Part shown: one piece after another, positions 33,902 through 40,143 of the stretch
Layout: the number at the start of each line of letters is the position of its first letter
Position numbering within the stretch: position 1 is the stretch's first letter
Program-made: the position numbers and the translations under genes
Notes under the pieces: generated by a model
What the model saw: the letters and a program-made list of their open reading frames with translations, nothing else
Databases searched by the model: none
What the model was told of the DNA's origin: nothing
Virus record (IMG/VR): IMGVR_UViG_3300032011_000033
Coordinates: 1-40,143 of that record
DNA: 40,143 nucleotides
Source of the DNA: a virus
Direction: 5' to 3' (one strand)

Positions 33902-33909
33902 GTGTATAT
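33902..33909 (+). promoter_or_regulatory. Putative late promoter (GTGTATAT)
   Basis: GTGTATAT, 21 nt before the ATG at 33931, followed by TTAAGGAAAA as ribosome-binding site, so this member of the class would have a short leader. Confidence 0.45.
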
Positions 33910-33930
33910 TATAATAAGGTTTAAGGAAAA

Positions 33931-34980
33931 ATGGCGAATAAAAAGATATCTCAATTAACTAGCATGGGCACGGCAGGGATCGGCCCTGATGATTATTTTG
34001 TGACCGCGGAAAGCTTAGGAGGGGGAAACTACACGACAGTTAAATCTCAACCAGAGCAGGTTTCTGAGTATGTTCTCAACCCCATTACAGCTACTCAAGT
34101 TTCAGGATATGGTAAAAACTATTTCTTCAATAATGTAGACTCGCAAGGTTTTTCTTCTTGGACTAAGGCTGGCTCCAACACTTCAAATTTTCCTTATCTT
34201 CAGGTAGATTTAAATAATGGCGGAAGACTTGTTACCGGGAGTGGAATTTCAGTACCCGCTATCGGCGATGATATGGGGGATTGTGTCGCAACGACGCATC
34301 TAGACATGAGTCAATATGATATTATTAACGCTAATATTATTTACTTTGATGGAACTAGCACTAGCGACACTTTTATTAAAAATGCAGGCACCACTAATCT
34401 GACAGTTAAAGCGGAAAATGACTTAATCGTTTCCGGTGGCCATAATATAATCCTAAAGGGTCAAGGCATCGCTCTTAACGATGGGGGCATTAATACTCCT
34501 TTAGAAGGAGAAGTCAGGGTGACAGGGGGGAATTTAGAAGTGGACCCTAGTTACAAATTAAAGGTTAGTGAAATAGAAGGTGTAGGATACCCATCGGTAG
34601 GTATCGTCGACGCTAATGCAGCTGTATCGATAAAAGGAGCTTTCCGGAGCGTCCCTTATCAATTTGACGTAGCTGGTGGGAGTCTTTATCAAGTAGATTG
34701 GGCCGATTCAAATGTTCAATATCGATCCTCTAGTAATATCGAAAATGTAGATTTTTACAATTCGCTAGGTGGGCAGACTCTAACCTTATACGTAACAAAT
34801 TCTTCAGGAGGAGATCTAACTCCTACTTTTAGATCAGGGCTAGGAGTAGATAATCTTGTGCGGTGGGGGGGTGACGATGGTGTCGATCCAGTGATAAAAG
34901 GAGGCAAGACTAACGTATACACGTTTGTAAACATAAACCAACGAATTTTTGCATCCGCCATAACCGGTTATGTATATTAA
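33931..34980 (+). CDS. Tail fibre-like structural protein (349 aa)
   Basis: MANKKISQLTSMGTAGIGPD opens like the N-terminal attachment region of many phage fibres ('KISQLT.-G.-..D'). A beta-helix-like middle (NAGTTNLTVKAENDLIVSGG) and a Gly/Ser-rich C-terminal domain follow. Ribosome-binding site AAGGAAAA. The stop overlaps the next ATG (34980). It probably attaches to the baseplate or forms a short fibre. Confidence 0.65.
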   Translation: MANKKISQLTSMGTAGIGPDDYFVTAESLGGGNYTTVKSQPEQVSEYVLNPITATQVSGYGKNYFFNNVDSQGFSSWTKAGSNTSNFPYLQVDLNNGGRLVTGSGISVPAIGDDMGDCVATTHLDMSQYDIINANIIYFDGTSTSDTFIKNAGTTNLTVKAENDLIVSGGHNIILKGQGIALNDGGINTPLEGEVRVTGGNLEVDPSYKLKVSEIEGVGYPSVGIVDANAAVSIKGAFRSVPYQFDVAGGSLYQVDWADSNVQYRSSSNIENVDFYNSLGGQTLTLYVTNSSGGDLTPTFRSGLGVDNLVRWGGDDGVDPVIKGGKTNVYTFVNINQRIFASAITGYVY

Positions 34981-36035
34981 TGCCTACTTTTCCTACAGCT
35001 TTCTGGAAGACCAAACGCCCTACTTCCGTGGGAATAGGAACTGCTATTAATTGGGAGACGGGGACGTGGTGGAGTTATGGGAACGGAAGCGCCTACCAAA
35101 CAAGTTTTGCATTAAAACAAAGTTCTAATTTTCCTTTTGGGGTTTATATTCCATCTATAGACGCTATCGATGAGTATTATAGCTTGTACGATGACCAAGA
35201 TTATTCGAGAAAGAAAGCGGACTCGGCTTACGCATACTATGGATGGTTTCTTCAAGGGGGGGAAAATTTAGCTGAAGAAAATGTAGATCTATCTTCGTGG
35301 CATAATTTGGAGCCATGGACAGTAGGGGGAAATGGACTGGAATTATCCATCGAAAACGAAAGTGACTTTACAACAGCTTACGCTAGTGGATATCTCGATG
35401 ATGAGGAAAATTACGGAACAGCTTTCTCAAATAAAACCTTTAATAAATTCATTCAGAGCGGAGAAGCTACAGGAAGTTTTACTTTAGGCACTACTTCTAC
35501 TCTTACAATAAAAGTATCAGGTTTGGGGAGCGATACTTCTTATGCGTTTAACCCGGCGGCAAGTGCTCAAATCCCTGAGCAAATTTATGTAAACGAACCG
35601 GGGGACAAATCAATTTTCTCTAATTCCATGGTTCTATCTCTATATAACTCTTCTACTGATACCGTGGTGTGTTCCGGCCGAGCCCCGATGGACGACAGGC
35701 TCCTAAGTAATGACGACCTAAAAGACCCACCTGACCTAGGGGGTTTTGACCTAGGGTACAACATCGACATGCAACAAGTAAAACTTTATAGCGCGGGAAG
35801 CTCAACCATAGCTAATACTACCGTCAGTCCAAAAGGAGAACCTCGAGGAGATTCTAGCAATTGGATAGATCAAGGAAATCGTATTTATGGAGGATACGTA
35901 ACAACAAATGGAATAGGAACCTTTACCCAAAGCAATTTGGCAGCGGGTGACTACGAGATAAGAATTAAAGCATCAACTTATGATGTGGAATACAATAGTG
36001 GAGCCTTTTATGGTTTCACGTTTAGTTTTTCATAA
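34980..36035 (+). CDS. Virion structural protein, fibre-associated (351 aa)
   Basis: 351 residues, MPTFPTAFWKTKRPTSVGIG onward, rich in Tyr, Ser, Gly and Asp, with no long helices. The C-terminal 100 residues (NRIYGGYVTTNGIGTFTQ, LAAGDYEIRIKASTYDVEYN) look like a beta-sandwich of the receptor- or carbohydrate-binding kind. Between two fibre-like genes, it is likely a fibre or baseplate component. Family unknown. Confidence 0.6.
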   Translation: MPTFPTAFWKTKRPTSVGIGTAINWETGTWWSYGNGSAYQTSFALKQSSNFPFGVYIPSIDAIDEYYSLYDDQDYSRKKADSAYAYYGWFLQGGENLAEENVDLSSWHNLEPWTVGGNGLELSIENESDFTTAYASGYLDDEENYGTAFSNKTFNKFIQSGEATGSFTLGTTSTLTIKVSGLGSDTSYAFNPAASAQIPEQIYVNEPGDKSIFSNSMVLSLYNSSTDTVVCSGRAPMDDRLLSNDDLKDPPDLGGFDLGYNIDMQQVKLYSAGSSTIANTTVSPKGEPRGDSSNWIDQGNRIYGGYVTTNGIGTFTQSNLAAGDYEIRIKASTYDVEYNSGAFYGFTFSFS

Positions 36036-36037
36036 TT

Positions 36038-39000
36038 ATGGCAGTAACAAGATACGCAGGAGATAGATTTGTAATAGGTGGTAGCGATGCTGAGCCTACG
36101 GGAGTACTCGACGGCGCGTATCTTATCAACACGGGCGACCTCGCCCAAAAAGTTTTAAGGAATGGATCATGGGAGGAGTTGGCAGGAGGAGGGGGTGGAG
36201 GCACAAATCCAGCTACTCCTTTAAATTCTGTTCAGTTTAATAGTTCTAGTTCGTTTGGGGGCAGTGCTAATTTAACTTTCACAGACGGTAACCGTCTCAA
36301 TGTTAACAAGTTAGGTATCTCCGGAAATATTTACGATTCGAATAATACCCTCGGCGAAGGAGGAATGGTTCTAACTAACGAAGGGCAAACTGGTGTTAAT
36401 TGGAAAAGTATTGAATCAGTTCTCTCGGGTGTAGGAGGTTCCGGCGTTGCAAACTATGTAGCTCGTTGGTCTGACGAAGATACTTTAACTTCGGGAACTA
36501 TTTTTGATAATGGTGATGTAGGAATAGGGACGGATAACCCTCAATATCTTTTGGAGGTTTATGGCGACGCTACATTAAATTCTTCCAGCGCCACTACTGA
36601 CGCTACATTGAGATTGGAAGCGGCAGGTGCGACGAAATGGCGAATTAAAAACGATACTCAAGTTGGAGGTGGTACGGCTGACACATTAACTTTCACCAGT
36701 GCAGGAGCCGCTAATGTTTCAATTAATCAAGCGGGCGCTGTCGGCATCGGGACTAATAATCCGGGGGCAAAATTGCAGGTTGTAGGGCCAAATGCGGTAG
36801 GCACTTTTTTCGCAGCTCAGAATGATGGGGCTTCGGGAGTAGAATTTAAAAGGGTTAACGCAGGGGTATTTCCTTACAATCATTTTCTATTTAACAATGG
36901 TTATGTCGGTATCGGGACTACTACGCCAGCAAAAAATTTAGAAGTTTACGCTGCGTCAGAACCCAGAATTAGAGTTACTGCTGGGGCTGATTCTAATGCC
37001 GGTTATGAATGGGCAGAAGGCGCTATCAGAAAATGGGTTGTCTATAACGAAAACTCTACTGATAATCTACAGTTTAAAACTAATTCTGATGTTAGAATGG
37101 TTGTCGCGCAAGGCGGTAATGTCGGAGTAGGTACAACTAATCCTACATCTCTACTTGAAGCTAGCGGAGTAATACGTTCCACACACGCCACTTCCGTTAG
37201 TGCGGGGGTGGGGATTGAAATGCTTTATAACACCGGGACAGAAATAGGGTATCTTTACTCCTACGACAGGGACGCTCCCGGTTACAAAACAACAAAAATA
37301 GGAACCGATGCGTATTTTAATGCTGATGGCAATGTAGGGCTTGGGACTGCTACTGCTTACCACGATCTTCACGTAAATGGAAGCGCAATAATTAGTGGAA
37401 AGCTTTATGATCAAACCAACTCTACTGGCGACAAGGGCTACGTTCTTACTAGTAATGATAATGGTCCCGTTTGGGCAGCTTCAGGAGATTTCGATGGGTT
37501 AAGTGGAAATCTAGTCGCAACAGGAGCGATAGTTGACGCTATTAGCGGTAACCTAATTGCTACGGGTGCGATAGTTGATGATGTAAGTGGAAACTTAATT
37601 ACGACAGGGCAGACATTAACAACTAGCTTAATTGCAACTGGTGTCTTCGTGGATACAAACACGGTTGGTATAGCCGCCAACGTGACAAACATCGCTACTA
37701 ATGCATCGAACCTTATCCAAACTGGTCAATACCTTACCGATGAGATAGCTATAGTTTCTGGATTGGCGACAGGAGGCTCTGCTGAAGATTTTGCAGCTCT
37801 AAGCGGTGCCTTAATTGCTACAGGAGCGATTCTTGATGACGTAAGCGGTAATTTAATTACAACGGGCCAGACGTTAACGACTAATATTAATACAGTCGCC
37901 ACGAATTTGATTGCTACGGGTGCTATCGTAGACGACGTAAGTGGAAACTTGATCACAACCGGTCAAACTTTACAGACTCAAATTACAAGCAACACATCTA
38001 ATCTTATAGCTACTGGAGCGATTGTAGATGACATTAGCGGTAATCTCATAACCACGGGCCAAACATTAACCAATAATCTAATCTTAACTGGGGCGATAAT
38101 TGACGACATTAGCGGCAACTTAATCACGACGGGGCAAACGTTAACGACTAATATCAATACCGTTTCTACTAATTTAGTTGCTACGGGCGCTATCGTAGAT
38201 GATATAAGCGGCAATTTAATTACGACGGGGCAAACTTTAACAACTAGCATTAATACTGTTAGTACTAATCTTATCGCTACTGGAGCGATAGTTGATGATA
38301 TTAGTGGAAACCTTATACAAACTGGTCAATACCTTACTGACGAAATAGCTATTGTTTCTGGTTTAGTAACTACAGGCGCAATTGATGGTTCAGGAGTCGC
38401 TAATTATGTAGCTCGTTGGTCTGATAAAGATACTTTAACTTCGGGGATTATCTATGATAACGCGCTAAAAGTAGGAATCTCTACGGCTTCCCCTCAAGCG
38501 GAGTTACATGTTTACGCTGGTACCACTGCAGGGGATTCTTTATTAGTAGAGTCTACCGCTACGAATGCCGCTGACGCCCCGGATTTGGTTCTCTACCGTA
38601 ACTCTCCTAGTCCTGCAAATTCAGACGACTTAGGTATTATACGTTTCAGAGGAAAAAATAATGGGACCGATACAGGGTTTGAAGAAAATAAGGTAATCTA
38701 TGCTGATATAGAAGCTGAAATTACTTCAGTAGTAAGTGGTTCGGAAGGCGGCGCTTTAAAACTTTATACTCAAAATAATGGCTCTCTTGCATCTCGAATA
38801 ACTATTACGGGAGATAAGGTCGGCATCGGGACTACAGCGCCTGCTGCAAAGTTGGATGTTACCCATGATGGAGCATGGGCGAGGTTAGGTTACGATAGTT
38901 ATGCCACTTTTCAATTTTATAGAAATCTTCCAGCGAGTTCTACCTCGCTGCCGGTAATGATAGTGAGGCAAACTCACCCAGACGATGACCAGACAGCATT

Positions 39001-40143
39001 AATTGTAGACCAAGACGGCTCTGGGAATATTCTTGAATTGATAGAAGATTCTACAACAAGAGTCGTGGTTAAAGCAGACGGCAAAGTCGGCATTGGGACT
39101 ACTGTTCCATCAAAACTTTTACACGTTGAAGGGAGCAATCCACAGGTTCTCATCAAGTCTTCAGACGCAACAGACGCAAGTGTCAAAATTGACGCAGGGG
39201 CAGCTAAGGATTCTTATCTTACTTTTGCTCAAAATGGAAGTGCCAAGTGGGCTGTTGTTCACGATTACGCGGGAACCGACAAGTTGTCTATCTACAATTA
39301 CGCAAATAACGCGAATAGAGTGACTTTTCTCCCGGACGGTAAAGTCGGCATCGGTACTACTGCGCCAGCACAGAAACTCCATGTCGTTGGAGACGCTATT
39401 AAATTTGAACGAACCGACAATGCATTAGCATTACAGCTATATAATAACAACGCTTCTCCCGCTGATGATGCAGCATTGGGATACCTTCAATTCATGGGGA
39501 AAGACAACGATGGTACTGCTAATATAGTTCACTCTGAAGTTCGGGGTGGAGTTCAGTCTAATAGCGATACTGCGGTCAATGGGTATCTAGCGTTTTTAAC
39601 AACTAATAACGGAACGGCTGTTACTGAATGGATGCGGATTCAGTCTGATGGCGTTGTAGATATAAAGAGCGCGAAGTTAAAAATCAACGGAGGCAGCGGA
39701 ACTGACGGTCAGGTTCTGACGACTGACGGAGCAGGAGGAATTGCATGGGAAACTAATGGAAGTGGAACTGTAACTGGAACCGGTACCGCGGGGAAGATCA
39801 CGAAGTGGTCGGGTACAAGCGCTATAACTGACTCTATAATAACGGAAACTGCATCTGCTATTACCGTGGGTGGTACAGCGTCAGCTACTGTACTCAAGTC
39901 TACCGTGGCTCAGGGCACTGCTCCATTAGAGGTAACTAGTAATACAGTAGTAACCAACCTTAACGCTGATTTGTTAGATGGTCAGCACGCAGCTTATTAC
40001 GCAACCGCAGCGAACCTAGTCGCAGCTGGCGTGTTCGTCGATACGAACACGGCTGGTGTCGCTACTAACGCAGCGAACCTAGTCGCAACTGGCGTGTTCG
40101 TCGATACGAACACGGCTGGTGTCGCTACCAACGCAACTAACAT
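36038..40143 (+). CDS. Very long tail fibre protein, 3' end outside window (over 1,368 aa)
   Basis: An uninterrupted frame from ATG 36038 to the window end. The motif G-[IVL]-G-T-x-x-P-x-x-x-L-x-V occurs about nine times (GIGTDNPQYLLEV near 36523, GIGTNNPGAKLQV near 36743, GIGTTAPAQKLHV near 39349), typical of trimeric beta-helical fibres that often end in an S74 auto-cleaving chaperone domain. About 850 nt (37490-38340) code repeats of the LIATGAIVDDISGNLITTGQ type, a coiled-coil shaft. A final block repeats NLVATGVFVDTNTAGVATN. The chaperone end is beyond the window. Minus-strand frames here are shadows of the repeats. Confidence 0.9.
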   Translation, partial: MAVTRYAGDRFVIGGSDAEPTGVLDGAYLINTGDLAQKVLRNGSWEELAGGGGGGTNPATPLNSVQFNSSSSFGGSANLTFTDGNRLNVNKLGISGNIYDSNNTLGEGGMVLTNEGQTGVNWKSIESVLSGVGGSGVANYVARWSDEDTLTSGTIFDNGDVGIGTDNPQYLLEVYGDATLNSSSATTDATLRLEAAGATKWRIKNDTQVGGGTADTLTFTSAGAANVSINQAGAVGIGTNNPGAKLQVVGPNAVGTFFAAQNDGASGVEFKRVNAGVFPYNHFLFNNGYVGIGTTTPAKNLEVYAASEPRIRVTAGADSNAGYEWAEGAIRKWVVYNENSTDNLQFKTNSDVRMVVAQGGNVGVGTTNPTSLLEASGVIRSTHATSVSAGVGIEMLYNTGTEIGYLYSYDRDAPGYKTTKIGTDAYFNADGNVGLGTATAYHDLHVNGSAIISGKLYDQTNSTGDKGYVLTSNDNGPVWAASGDFDGLSGNLVATGAIVDAISGNLIATGAIVDDVSGNLITTGQTLTTSLIATGVFVDTNTVGIAANVTNIATNASNLIQTGQYLTDEIAIVSGLATGGSAEDFAALSGALIATGAILDDVSGNLITTGQTLTTNINTVATNLIATGAIVDDVSGNLITTGQTLQTQITSNTSNLIATGAIVDDISGNLITTGQTLTNNLILTGAIIDDISGNLITTGQTLTTNINTVSTNLVATGAIVDDISGNLITTGQTLTTSINTVSTNLIATGAIVDDISGNLIQTGQYLTDEIAIVSGLVTTGAIDGSGVANYVARWSDKDTLTSGIIYDNALKVGISTASPQAELHVYAGTTAGDSLLVESTATNAADAPDLVLYRNSPSPANSDDLGIIRFRGKNNGTDTGFEENKVIYADIEAEITSVVSGSEGGALKLYTQNNGSLASRITITGDKVGIGTTAPAAKLDVTHDGAWARLGYDSYATFQFYRNLPASSTSLPVMIVRQTHPDDDQTALIVDQDGSGNILELIEDSTTRVVVKADGKVGIGTTVPSKLLHVEGSNPQVLIKSSDATDASVKIDAGAAKDSYLTFAQNGSAKWAVVHDYAGTDKLSIYNYANNANRVTFLPDGKVGIGTTAPAQKLHVVGDAIKFERTDNALALQLYNNNASPADDAALGYLQFMGKDNDGTANIVHSEVRGGVQSNSDTAVNGYLAFLTTNNGTAVTEWMRIQSDGVVDIKSAKLKINGGSGTDGQVLTTDGAGGIAWETNGSGTVTGTGTAGKITKWSGTSAITDSIITETASAITVGGTASATVLKSTVAQGTAPLEVTSNTVVTNLNADLLDGQHAAYYATAANLVAAGVFVDTNTAGVATNAANLVATGVFVDTNTAGVATNATN
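36446..38445 (+). repeat. Pair of near-identical ~50-bp segments inside the fibre gene
   Basis: 36446-36495 and 38396-38445 are almost identical and both encode GVANYVARWSD followed by DTLTSG. They flank the shaft and one head-like block, as if a domain cassette had been duplicated, and could recombine. Confidence 0.7.
37490..38340 (+). repeat. Shaft repeats of the fibre gene
   Basis: A run of degenerate repeats coding SGNLI[TA]TG-type units alternating with GAIVDDISGN and GQTLTTNINT, about 20-25 codons each. The DNA copies differ mainly at third positions, so the protein repeat is older than a simple recent amplification. Confidence 0.65.

Noticed and set aside
37151-38250. Several minus-strand frames with Val/Pro/Ile-rich repeats
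   Set aside because: They are mirror readings of the repetitive fibre gene on the plus strand, which is open without interruption.

Overview
The window is a piece of a double-stranded DNA tailed-phage genome. The evidence is a large terminase subunit (28752-30584), a portal-like protein, tail and fibre proteins, a SleB-type endolysin, PhoH, a phage-type sigma factor and a tRNA-Cys, on compact, mostly overlapping genes. Lipoprotein signals, a periplasmic-type metal-binding domain and an MscS-like membrane protein suggest a Gram-negative, probably aquatic host; the host cannot be named from the sequence. No capsid, DNA polymerase or integrase gene is visible. The largest open frame, a fibre gene, runs off the right edge.

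Layout. 1-2.7 kb: a tightly overlapping plus-strand operon of very small genes. 2.7-3.5 kb: an AT-rich, gene-poor stretch with one 40-codon gene, a terminator and iteron-like tandem repeats. 3.5-5.2 kb: a RuvB-like AAA+ ATPase and two small genes. 5.2-14.9 kb: an accessory region of short transcription units on both strands. They are separated by six copies of an intergenic element that is always 81 bp (29 + 23 GC-rich + 29). This region also holds a gp88-family protein, a DUF932 protein, an ArfA-like micro-ORF overlapping a tRNA-Cys gene, a ~640-nt gene-free block that looks like a structured RNA, and the endolysin operon. 14.9-18.3 kb: further small genes with their own promoters and a 351-residue protein. 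18.3-25.6 kb: paralogous small proteins, membrane proteins and lipoproteins, an HTH protein, an MscS-like channel domain and PhoH. 25.6-40.1 kb: zinc-ribbon protein, sigma factor, ERCC4-type nuclease, terminase, portal and tail/fibre genes.

Two promoter systems are visible. Genes of the first half mostly use a sigma70-like promoter (TTGACT, 16-17 nt, TATACT), and the start codon begins about 10 nt after the -10 box, usually as GTTATG and often as GTTATGAGAGA. Their transcripts should be leaderless or nearly so. Units from 18.3 kb onward instead carry an octamer, GTGTAWWW, usually 5-14 nt before the start codon, on both strands. The sigma factor at 26027-26713 is the natural candidate to read it. 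This gives a simple early/late programme: host polymerase for the first set, phage sigma for the membrane, packaging and virion genes.

The most notable observations are the six constant-length 81-bp elements, the ArfA-like ORF whose codons 32-46 lie inside a tRNA gene (so RNase P processing would create a non-stop mRNA at an exact codon boundary), the candidate large RNA with its own promoter, and the two leaderless promoter classes.
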